Origin: Candidatus Competibacteraceae bacterium
GTDB taxonomy: Bacteria > Pseudomonadota > Gammaproteobacteria > Competibacterales > Competibacteraceae
Direction: 5' to 3'
DNA: 6,764 nucleotides
Assembly: GCA_003527885.1 (NCBI GenBank)
Contig: DPWB01000329.1
Coordinates: 1 to 6,764 of the forward strand
Shown piece by piece: positions 1 through 5,995 of this stretch (position 1 is the first letter of the stretch; the number at the start of each line of letters is the position of its first letter). The position numbers and the translations under genes are program-made. The notes under the pieces are model-generated. The model saw only the letters and a list, made by a program, of their open reading frames with translations. It was not told the origin of the DNA and did not search any database.

Positions 1-1449
1 ATCCAGATCGACGATCAGGGTCATTTCAGTGTTTGGTGTGGCTTCGGCAGCGATGGCATCATGGGGAAAGGCGAAATCGGACGGTGTAAAAACCGCCGCT
101 TGAGAATATTGCATGTCCATGTTTTCCACCTTCGGCAAGTTGCCGACACTACCGGAAATCACCACGTAACATTCGTTTTCGATAGCCCGCGCCTGGGCGC
201 AGCGCCGGACCCGCAAATAAGCGTTCTTGGTGTCGGTCCAGAACGGCACGAACAAGATCTGCATCCCCTGGTCGGCCAGCAAGCGCGGCAGTTCCGGAAA
301 CTCCACGTCATAGCAGATCAGAATGCCGATCTTGCCGACATCCAGCTCGAACACCCGGAGCGCGTCGCCACCCTGGAGCCCCCAATAGGCCTGCTCGTCG
401 GGCGTGATGTGCAGTTTGGACTGCTTGTCCCAGGTGCCATCGCGCCGGCACAGGAAAGCGGCATTATATAACGCTCCGCCCCGGTATTCCGGCATACTGC
501 CAGCGATGATGTTGACATTATAGGCGATAGCCAAATCCAAGATCGCATCGCGTAAGGGATCGGTGTACTCGGCCAACTGCCGCACCGCTTCGGCGGTGTT
601 ACGCTGATGGAAGTGGGCCATCAAGGGACCGTTGAAAAACTCTGGAAACAAGACGATATCGGTCTTGTAACCGGCCACCGCATCCACGAAATATTCGACT
701 TGCTGCAAGAGTTCTTCCAGCGACGCGGTCTGGCGCATCTGCCACTGCACCGCGCCGATGCGCACCACCGACTTGCCGCCGCCGATCAGGACTTCTTTTT
801 CTTCATAGTAGATGTTCAACCATTCCAACAACACCGCATAGGCTTTGGAATCGGTGTCGTCGGGCAGATAGCCGGTGATGATGCGGCGGACGTGAAAATC
901 GTTGGCCAGCTGGAAAGTCAGGATGGAATCGATCAGCTCCTTGGCCTTGACCTGTTCCACGTACTGCTGCGGTGTCATCTCCTGGGCGTATTTGCCGTAG
1001 CCGGGAATCCGGCCGCCGACCACGATGGCGCGCAGGTTCAGCTTTTCGCACAACTCCTTGCGGGCGTCGTACAACCGGCGGCCCAGCCGCATGTCGCGGT
1101 ATTTGACGTGGACGAACACATCGACGCCGTACAGGGTGTCGCCGTTGGGGTCGTGGGTGGTCAGATAGCCGTCGCCGGTGATCTGCCAGTAGGTGTGGCG
1201 GTCGCCGTAACGGCCGTAATCGACGATCAGGCTCAGCGCGGCCGCCACCACCTTGCCGTTATCCTCGATACAGATTTGCCCTTCGGGGAAACGGGCGATT
1301 TGCGAGGCGAACTGTTCCCGGCTCCAGGCGCCGTCCATGTTGTGGTAAACCACCTCCATAATCTCGTGGATGTCATCGTAATCCGACAAACGGAGGTTTC
1401 TCAATTTGAGGCGATGCTGGACGGGATGCTCCGCTATTTTATCGTTCAT
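1..1449 (-). CDS. Bifunctional GNAT acetyltransferase / carbon-nitrogen hydrolase (nitrilase superfamily), 3' end missing
   Basis: The frame stays open from ATG at 1449 to base 1, giving 483 residues without a stop, so the C-terminus lies off the window. Residues about 12-190 look like a GNAT domain, with the acetyl-CoA loop region Y117-R118-D-M-R-L-G123-R-R-L. Residues about 228-483 are a nitrilase-superfamily domain with the full catalytic set: Glu270 (LFPEFF), Lys345 (KQSKLHIT) and Cys379 (ILICYDVEFPE). The same two-domain order occurs in Bacillus YhcX-type proteins of about 510 residues, so little is probably missing. The hydrolase half should cleave an amide or nitrile C-N bond and the GNAT half should transfer an acyl group; the substrate is unknown. 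The start is fixed by an in-frame TAA at 1467-1465 and an AGAAGG ribosome site just upstream, with a tight 3-base spacer. It follows the CoA-binding gene by 70 bases on the same strand and may be co-transcribed. Confidence 0.93.
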   Translation of the reverse strand, partial: MNDKIAEHPVQHRLKLRNLRLSDYDDIHEIMEVVYHNMDGAWSREQFASQIARFPEGQICIEDNGKVVAAALSLIVDYGRYGDRHTYWQITGDGYLTTHDPNGDTLYGVDVFVHVKYRDMRLGRRLYDARKELCEKLNLRAIVVGGRIPGYGKYAQEMTPQQYVEQVKAKELIDSILTFQLANDFHVRRIITGYLPDDTDSKAYAVLLEWLNIYYEEKEVLIGGGKSVVRIGAVQWQMRQTASLEELLQQVEYFVDAVAGYKTDIVLFPEFFNGPLMAHFHQRNTAEAVRQLAEYTDPLRDAILDLAIAYNVNIIAGSMPEYRGGALYNAAFLCRRDGTWDKQSKLHITPDEQAYWGLQGGDALRVFELDVGKIGILICYDVEFPELPRLLADQGMQILFVPFWTDTKNAYLRVRRCAQARAIENECYVVISGSVGNLPKVENMDMQYSQAAVFTPSDFAFPHDAIAAEATPNTEMTLIVDLD

Positions 1450-1519
1450 AAGCCTTCTTGAAATTTAAGCAGCAGTACAATCGGAACCGTCCGCCCACGG
1501 ACAACAACGATCCCGGCCA

Positions 1520-1939
1520 TCACATCAGTTGAGCGTAATCCCGATAAATGCAGCGATCCATGACCACGGTCAAGCCGGCGTCTCGCCCCCGCAGCGCCGC
1601 CGCCTCGTCCACCACGCCGTCTTGGAGCCACAACGCGGGTAGTTTGAGGGCGATACAGTCCTCGACGATGCCGGCGACATGGCTCGACTCACGGAACACA
1701 TCCACCAGATCGACCGGCTCCGGCAACTCGCGCAGGTTGGGGTAGGCCTTCTCGCCCAGCACCTCGGCCAACGCGGGATTGACCGGGATAATGCGATAAC
1801 CGAAACCCTGGAGCGCTCTGGCGACCCCGTGGCTGGCTCGGCCCGGCGAGGCGGACAAACCGACCACGGCGATGGTTCTGACCCGCTTTAACAGGGCGCG
1901 GATTTCATCCTTGGAAGGGTTGGCAAAAGCGGCGTGCAT
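1520..1939 (-). CDS. CoA-binding domain protein, YccU family
   Basis: This 139-residue protein is a single Rossmann-like CoA-binding domain, the usual length for the YccU family (E. coli YccU is about the same size). The nucleotide loop is V25-V-G27-L-S29-x-x-P32-x-R34, followed by G47-Y-R-I-I-P-V-N54-P. Later family motifs are L105-Q-D-G108-V and V126-M-D-R-C130 near the C-terminus. Members resemble the CoA-binding part of succinyl-CoA synthetase alpha but have no catalytic domain; their physiological role is not settled. The start is supported by an AAGAGG ribosome site about 8 bases upstream. It starts 22 bases after the lysA stop, which suggests co-transcription with lysA. The family assignment is firm and the function is open. 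Confidence 0.93.
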   Translation of the reverse strand: MHAAFANPSKDEIRALLKRVRTIAVVGLSASPGRASHGVARALQGFGYRIIPVNPALAEVLGEKAYPNLRELPEPVDLVDVFRESSHVAGIVEDCIALKLPALWLQDGVVDEAAALRGRDAGLTVVMDRCIYRDYAQLM

Positions 1940-1961
1940 CGTATGACCTCTTAAAAGCGTT

Positions 1962-3212
1962 TTATTGTTGCCAGACAGTCTCGCCAGCGTACAGTTCCGC
2001 CAGCGTCTCCCGGCGTCGCACGACTTGGAAGCGCCCGCCGTCCACCATCACTTCGGCGACACGCGGCCGGGAATTGTAATTGGAGCTCATCGAAAAACCG
2101 TAAGCGCCCGCCGAACGCACCGCGAGCAGATCGCCCGCTTCGACGGTCAATTCCCGCTCCTTGCCGAGGAAATCGCCGGTTTCGCAGATCGGTCCCACCA
2201 CGTCGTAACGGCGTGGCTCGCCCGCGCCGCGCACTTCGACCGGAACGATCGCCTGCCACGCCGAATACAGCGCCGGCCGCAACAGATCGTTCATCGCCGC
2301 GTCCACCACCGCAAAGCTTTTATCCTCAGTGTGTTTCAATAGTTCGACCCGCGTCACCAACAGGCCGGCGTTGCCGACGATGGCCCGGCCGGGTTCGATC
2401 AGGATTCGGTAGGGCCGGCCGCGCAGACGCTCCAGCAACGCGGCGGCCTGATCGGCGGGTAACGGCGGCTCTTCGTCGCGGTAGCGGATACCCAAGCCGC
2501 CGCCGAGATCGAGATGACGGATCGCGATGCCCCGCGCTTCCAACCGCGCCACCAACGCCAGCAGCCGCTCCAGCGCGTCCACGAACGGCGCGACCTGGGT
2601 CAGTTGCGAGCCGATATGGCAATCGACTCCGATGAGGTTCAGGTGAGGTGAAGCGGCGGCGCGCGTGTAAACCGCCAGCGCTCGCTCGACCTCGATGCCG
2701 AATTTGTTCTGCTTCAGGCCCGTGGAAATGTAGGGATGCGTGTTGGCGTCCACATCCGGGTTGATCCGCAGCGACACCGGCGCCCGTTGGCCGCGCGCGG
2801 CCGCCACTTGTTCCAACAGCAGCAGTTCCGCTTCGGATTCGACATTGAAGCAATGAATCCCGGCTTCCAAACCCCGCTCCAGCTCGTCGCGGCGCTTGCC
2901 GACGCCTGAAAACACCACCTTGCCGGGGTCGCCTCCCGCCGCCAGCACCCGCTCCAGTTCGCCCACCGACACGATGTCGAAACCCGACCCCAACCGCGCC
3001 AGCACGTTCAACACCGCCAAATTGCTGTTGGCCTTGACCGCGTAACACACCAGATGCGGCCGGTCGGCAAAGGCGCGGTCGAAGGCGCGCCAGTGGCGCT
3101 CGATGGTGGCGCGGGAGTAAATGTAACAGGGCGTACCAACCGCCGCCGCGATGTCGGCGACCGGCACCTCCTCGGCGTACAAGCGGCCGCCGCGATACTC
3201 GAAATGATCCAT
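1962..3212 (-). CDS. lysA: Diaminopimelate decarboxylase
   Basis: This is a 416-residue, full-length LysA of the PLP-dependent fold-type III (alanine racemase-like) decarboxylases. It removes CO2 from meso-diaminopimelate to make L-lysine, the last step of the pathway, in the cytoplasm. The N-terminal barrel has the PLP Schiff-base lysine K60 in YAVKANSN, the H199-I-G-S-Q motif, the phosphate-binding G237-G-G-L-G and E273-P-G-R. The C-terminal beta domain has C343-E-T-G-D, which supplies the catalytic Cys across the dimer, and the substrate/PLP Tyr371 in SAGAYGFSMSSNYN. It starts 3 bases after the lptM stop, and no strong ribosome site is seen, only a weak GAG inside the end of lptM, so translation is probably coupled to lptM. 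dapF, a frequent next gene in gammaproteobacterial lptM-lysA clusters, is absent; a CoA-binding gene follows instead. No lysR-type regulator gene is adjacent. Confidence 0.98.
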   Translation of the reverse strand: MDHFEYRGGRLYAEEVPVADIAAAVGTPCYIYSRATIERHWRAFDRAFADRPHLVCYAVKANSNLAVLNVLARLGSGFDIVSVGELERVLAAGGDPGKVVFSGVGKRRDELERGLEAGIHCFNVESEAELLLLEQVAAARGQRAPVSLRINPDVDANTHPYISTGLKQNKFGIEVERALAVYTRAAASPHLNLIGVDCHIGSQLTQVAPFVDALERLLALVARLEARGIAIRHLDLGGGLGIRYRDEEPPLPADQAAALLERLRGRPYRILIEPGRAIVGNAGLLVTRVELLKHTEDKSFAVVDAAMNDLLRPALYSAWQAIVPVEVRGAGEPRRYDVVGPICETGDFLGKERELTVEAGDLLAVRSAGAYGFSMSSNYNSRPRVAEVMVDGGRFQVVRRRETLAELYAGETVWQQ

Positions 3213-3215
3213 GTT

Positions 3216-3368
3216 TCAGGGTCTCGACGCCGGCGCTGGAGCCGGTTCGGAGGAAGGCGGTTGGGCTTGCGGTCGGGGCAGATAGAGCGGGCCTTTCTGG
3301 CCGCAACCGGCCAACAGCGCGGCCAACAGCAACCATGCCAGCGGTGCTCCAGGGCGAAACTCGGACAT
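3216..3368 (-). CDS. lptM: LPS translocon maturation lipoprotein LptM (YifL-like)
   Basis: This 50-residue lipoprotein has a short charged N-terminus, a hydrophobic stretch (about L10-L19) and the lipobox L19-A-G-C22. Immediately after Cys22 comes the family signature GQKGPLYLP, then a Pro/Ala-rich tail. LptM (YifL) is an outer-membrane lipoprotein known in E. coli to assist oxidative maturation of the LptD/LptE translocon for lipopolysaccharide. Glycine follows the lipidated Cys, so there is no Asp retention signal and outer-membrane sorting is expected. The frame is open further upstream, but that extension would run into the divergent esterase gene. The ATG at 3368 is preceded by AAGGA at a good distance and gives the standard protein. 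The stop lies 3 bases before lysA, the usual lptM-lysA pairing. Confidence 0.92.
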   Translation of the reverse strand: MSEFRPGAPLAWLLLAALLAGCGQKGPLYLPRPQAQPPSSEPAPAPASRP

Positions 3369-3404
3369 TGCGGAAAGTCCTTGCGGGAAACGAAAACGCT
3401 TATC

Positions 3405-3442
3405 AGTATAACCTGCCTTGGGCCGGCGGGCGCGGCTTGACA
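3405..3442 (-). promoter_or_regulatory. Possible promoter for lptM-lysA operon
   Basis: On the minus strand a good -10 hexamer, TATACT, lies at 3410-3405, placing a transcription start near 3398, about 30 bases before the lptM ATG. No convincing -35 is seen at 16-18 bases. TTGTCA at about 3443 is 27 bases away, which is too far. The call rests on the -10 and on position alone. Confidence 0.3.
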
Positions 3443-3465
3443 AGTCGGCCGGCTTCACGGCTAAT
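3437..3465 (+). promoter_or_regulatory. Possible sigma-70 promoter for the esterase gene
   Basis: A perfect TTGACA -35 lies at 3437-3442. Seventeen bases later comes GCTAAT (3460-3465), which matches the -10 consensus at four of six positions but lacks the key A at position 2. The predicted transcript would start near 3472 and have a leader of about 24 bases before the ATG at 3496. It lies back to back with the putative lptM promoter. Confidence 0.4.
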
Positions 3466-3495
3466 GCCGCCAGACTGTTTCCACGGGATATGCTC

Positions 3496-4185
3496 ATGAC
3501 CGAAACCGCGCTGACCACCGTCGAGATCGAACCCAAGCTCACCGCGCGCTCCAGCGTGATCTGGATGCACGGTTTGGGCGCTGACGCCCGCGACTTCGAG
3601 CCCATCGTGCCGGAATTGAAGTTGCCGGAGCCATCGGCTATCCGCTTCGTGTTTCCCAACGCGCCGATCCGGCCGGTCACCGTCAACGGCGGGATGCGGA
3701 TGCGAGCCTGGTACGACGTGCTGAGCATGGATTTGCCCCGCCAGGAAGACCCGGAGGGCGTGTACGCCTCCGAGCGGGCCATTTTCGAGCTGATCGAGCG
3801 CGAGAAGAAGCGCGGCATACCGGCCGAACGCATCGTGCTGGCCGGTTTTTCCCAGGGTGGCGCGCTGGCCCTGCATACCGGTTTGCGCTATCCCGAGCGC
3901 TTGGCCGGCATTCTGGCGCTGTCTTGCTACCTTCCTCTGGCCAGCAAGCTCAACGGCGAACGCCGGCCGGCCAACCGGCAGACACCGGTCTTCATGGCTC
4001 ACGGCGATTACGATGCGGTGATTCCCATGCGCTATGGCAAGCAGAGCGCCGAAGCCCTGGAAAACTTGGGTTACCGGGTGGAATGGCAAGAGTACGGCAT
4101 GGGCCACGAGGTGTGCTGGGAGGAAATCCGCGACATCGCCGCCTGGTTGGGTCGGGTGCTGGCGGTCGCGCAAGCCCGAGGGTAG
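3496..4185 (+). CDS. Carboxylesterase, alpha/beta hydrolase (phospholipase/carboxylesterase family)
   Basis: This 229-residue protein belongs to the small serine carboxylesterase/acyl-protein thioesterase family (Abhydrolase_2), at the typical family length. It is cytoplasmic, with no signal peptide. The oxyanion-hole motif is H25-G-L-G-A-D. The nucleophile is Ser119 in GFSQGG, the acid is probably Asp173 in HGDYDAVIP, and the base is His194 in the family-typical GMGHEVCWEEI. It should hydrolyse short to medium carboxyl esters; the natural substrate cannot be read from sequence. The frame is open back to 3418, but the conserved part begins later. The ATG at 3496 has GGGA about 7 bases upstream and is preferred, while an ATG at 3490 would add two residues. 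It is divergent from lptM and sits 57 bases upstream of the halohydrin dehalogenase-like gene. Confidence 0.93.
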   Translation: MTETALTTVEIEPKLTARSSVIWMHGLGADARDFEPIVPELKLPEPSAIRFVFPNAPIRPVTVNGGMRMRAWYDVLSMDLPRQEDPEGVYASERAIFELIEREKKRGIPAERIVLAGFSQGGALALHTGLRYPERLAGILALSCYLPLASKLNGERRPANRQTPVFMAHGDYDAVIPMRYGKQSAEALENLGYRVEWQEYGMGHEVCWEEIRDIAAWLGRVLAVAQARG

Positions 4186-4194
4186 CGGCGCAAG

Positions 4195-4211
4195 CCGGAC
4201 CGACCGTCCGG
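4195..4211 (+). other. Small perfect hairpin between the esterase and dehalogenase genes
   Basis: CCGGAC at 4195-4200 and GTCCGG at 4206-4211 form a 6-bp GC-rich stem with a 5-base loop, 10 bases after the esterase stop. No T-tract follows, so it does not look like an intrinsic terminator. It could pause transcription or protect the upstream message, or it could be chance in GC-rich DNA. Confidence 0.35.
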
Positions 4212-4242
4212 AGGTGTTCAACATCCGACGTGTAAGGACATT

Positions 4243-4926
4243 ATGAAAATCTGCGATCTCACGGGCCAGCGAATCTTGATCACCCAGGCGAGCAGCTTCA
4301 TGGGTCCGGCGCTGTGTCGGACCTTCGCCGAACTGGGTGCGACCGTCATCGCCGACGACCGGCCGTTGCTCGATCCAGACTTGCCCGCGCAACTGGTCCA
4401 GGACGCGGGCCCTATAGACGCGCTGGTCGCCAATCTGGCCCTACCCGCGCCGACGACGCCGGCGGTCGCCGTCACCGATGCCGAATGGCGGACGGTGTTC
4501 GCCCATCTGGTCGATCCGCTGCCTCGGCTGGTCCGCGCCGTGCTGCCGCAAATGATCGAGCGCCGGTCGGGAAAGATTCTGTTGGTGGGCAGCGCCGCCG
4601 CCCTGCGCGGCATGAAACGCACATCGACCTACAGCGCGGCTCGCGGCGCGCAGTTGGCGTACATTCAAGCCGTGGGCGTGGAAGTCGCCGCCCATAATAT
4701 CCAGGTCAACGCCATCGCCCAAAACTTCGTCGATAATCCGACCTATTTTCCGGCTGAAGTGCAGGCCAACCCGGCCTTTAAGGAACGGCTCAAGCGGGAA
4801 GTTCCGCTAGCGAGGCTGGTGTCGGCCTCAGAGGATGCGTTGTTTGCCGCCTATCTTTGCAGCGGGGCCGCCAATTGCTTCGTCGGTCAGGTTTTTCCGG
4901 TGTGTGGTGGGTGGGTGACGCGATAG
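4243..4926 (+). CDS. Halohydrin dehalogenase-like SDR-fold protein
   Basis: This 227-residue SDR-fold protein departs from true SDR oxidoreductases at the cofactor and catalytic sites. The NAD(P) motif TGxxxGxG reads T14-Q-A-S-S-F19-M-G21, the NNAG motif reads N64-L-A-L, and the catalytic YxxxK is Y130-S-A-A-R134. These changes fit the two halohydrin dehalogenase signatures exactly: T-x4-F/Y-x-G, the anion-binding loop that replaces the NAD site, and S-x12-Y-x3-R (S117, Y130, R134). The C-terminal part (HNIQVNAIAQNFVDNPTYFP, then FVGQVFPVCGG) also resembles known members such as HheC. The family interconverts vicinal halohydrins and epoxides without cofactor and can open epoxides with anions. 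It is somewhat shorter than HheC (254 residues). The start is backed by AAGGA at 4234-4238. No substrate can be named. Similarity-based annotation would probably call it a generic SDR oxidoreductase. Confidence 0.88.
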   Translation: MKICDLTGQRILITQASSFMGPALCRTFAELGATVIADDRPLLDPDLPAQLVQDAGPIDALVANLALPAPTTPAVAVTDAEWRTVFAHLVDPLPRLVRAVLPQMIERRSGKILLVGSAAALRGMKRTSTYSAARGAQLAYIQAVGVEVAAHNIQVNAIAQNFVDNPTYFPAEVQANPAFKERLKREVPLARLVSASEDALFAAYLCSGAANCFVGQVFPVCGGWVTR

Positions 4927-4998
4927 GAACCGCCACGCGCGGCTATGCTCTATAGGTTTACTGACTATTGCTCTATCGCTCTTTCCGAGGAAACTCCC

Positions 4999-5418
4999 AT
5001 GAAAAACGCTTTACGGATCGGTGTTATTTTTCTGTTTACTCTAGGCGTTGTCGCTCAAGCGGCCAATAGCGAAACCACTGTCAAGGCTCAAGAGGCGGCT
5101 AAGGCGTGGTTGGCGCTCGTGGATGCGGAGCAATACGGTGAGAGCTGGGATCAAGCAGCGACACTGTTCCGTGGCGGCGTCTCAAAAGCCGATTGGGAAA
5201 AAGCCGTCAAACCCATTCGCTCCCAGCTCGGTACCTTGAAATCCCGTACCCTCAAATCCGCCGATTTGACCCGCAGCCTTCCGGGCGCGCCCGATGGCGA
5301 ATATGTTGTCGTCCAATTTGACGCGCGCTTCGAGAATAAGACGGCGGCACTCGAAACAGTGACATCCATGCGCGATAAGGACGGCAGCTGGCGGGTGGCG
5401 GGCTACTATATCCGATGA
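4999..5418 (+). CDS. Exported DUF4019 domain protein
   Basis: This 139-residue protein has a clear signal peptide: K2-N-A-L-R6, a hydrophobic core of about I7-V18, and an A-Q-A cleavage region near residues 19-22. It is therefore probably periplasmic. The mature part matches the DUF4019 pattern as I know it: AKAWLALVDAEQYGESWDQAATLFR, then VSKADWEKAVKPIRSQLG, SRTLKSADLTRSLPGAPDGEYVVVQFDARFENK, and the ending GSWRVAGYYIR. The function of the family is unknown. A longer reading from 4945 is possible, but the ATG at 4999 begins the signal peptide and has GAGGAAA just upstream. It lies 72 bases after the dehalogenase-like gene on the same strand; I see no convincing promoter or terminator in that gap. 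It converges on the GNAT gene. Confidence 0.88.
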   Translation: MKNALRIGVIFLFTLGVVAQAANSETTVKAQEAAKAWLALVDAEQYGESWDQAATLFRGGVSKADWEKAVKPIRSQLGTLKSRTLKSADLTRSLPGAPDGEYVVVQFDARFENKTAALETVTSMRDKDGSWRVAGYYIR

Positions 5419-5488
5419 AATTTCGGCGCGTCTTCGGCAGTGGCTGACAGTGATCGGTACTCGTACTATTCGTCCATTCGAAGCCGCT
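5419..5488. other. Convergent intergenic gap, no terminator recognised
   Basis: These 70 bases separate the 3' ends of the DUF4019 and GNAT genes, where a bidirectional terminator would be expected. I see no stable inverted repeat followed by a T-run on either strand. Confidence 0.5.
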
Positions 5489-5995
5489 CTACGTGACTTG
5501 CCGCAATACCTTACGCAATAAAAGCTCGGTGCTTTTTGAACTAACCAACGCTTCAATAGCACCGATTTCCCGAAAGCCCTGCCGCAGATAAAAACGCTTG
5601 GCGGAATCATTAAAAGAAGATACTAAAACCCATAAATTGGCTGCTTGAGACCCTGTTTCCCGCTCCAGCCAGTTTAAAACCGCCGTACCAAGCCCTTTTT
5701 TCTGCCGGTTTGGGAAAAGGCCGATCAATTCGAGATAAGCGCCTTTCAACCAGGGATAACGGACTGTCACCACACCGGCGATGCTACCGTTATCCACCTT
5801 TATTGCGTAGCGGTGCAAAGCCGGGCTAGATGCTGACAGATAGCTTTCCAAAGAAGCCGCCGCATAATTCAAGGTACGCCAAGGGTCCATTTCGATCAGC
5901 TCGCCCGCAATCATCTTGGCGTCTGCTCCCTCGATGGGCGCGAGCGAAAAGCCGGATAGCGTATAGCGATCGAGAAAGGGGTCCGCCTTTATCAT
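5489..5995 (-). CDS. GNAT family N-acetyltransferase
   Basis: This 168-residue single-domain GNAT enzyme has the usual family length and is predicted cytoplasmic. Motif A is visible as the beta-4 strand L88-E-L-I-G-L-F94 followed by the acetyl-CoA pyrophosphate loop R97-Q-K-K-G101-L-G103-T. The later motif is S127-F-N-D-S-A-K-R-F-Y136-L-R-Q-G-F141, typical of RimI-like acetyltransferases. The acceptor substrate is unknown. Its ATG overlaps the stop of the upstream deacetylase (ATGA at 5995-5992), implying translational coupling; a GGAG lies in the end of that gene. The DNA is locally poorer in GC than the left block: 5581-5640 is 23/60 GC, while 2461-2520 inside lysA is 40/60. That hints at a different origin for this gene but is not proof. 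Confidence 0.92.
   Translation of the reverse strand: MIKADPFLDRYTLSGFSLAPIEGADAKMIAGELIEMDPWRTLNYAAASLESYLSASSPALHRYAIKVDNGSIAGVVTVRYPWLKGAYLELIGLFPNRQKKGLGTAVLNWLERETGSQAANLWVLVSSFNDSAKRFYLRQGFREIGAIEALVSSKSTELLLRKVLRQVT

Noticed and set aside
607..1461. Plus-strand open frame of 284 codons
   Set aside because: It lies entirely antisense to the GNAT/nitrilase gene, whose catalytic motifs are clear. The translation has no recognisable domain and is typical of GC-rich shadow frames.
2326..3336. Minus-strand open frame of 336 codons overlapping lysA
   Set aside because: It is a frame-shifted shadow of lysA, rich in Arg, Gly and Ala, with no family motifs.
3216..3833. Long 205-residue version of the LptM reading frame
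   Set aside because: The N-terminal 155 residues would be antisense to the esterase. The 50-residue form from 3368 has a ribosome site, signal peptide and lipobox.
4195..4211. Rho-independent terminator after the esterase
   Set aside because: The 6-bp stem is not followed by a run of T, so it is listed only as a hairpin.
3403..4392. Minus-strand open frame of 329 codons
   Set aside because: It is antisense to the esterase and the start of the dehalogenase-like gene, both of which have intact catalytic residues. It shows no domain.
4243..4926. Ordinary NAD(P)-dependent short-chain dehydrogenase
   Set aside because: The cofactor glycines and the catalytic Lys are replaced, and the replacements match halohydrin dehalogenase signatures exactly, so simple degeneration of an oxidoreductase is less likely.
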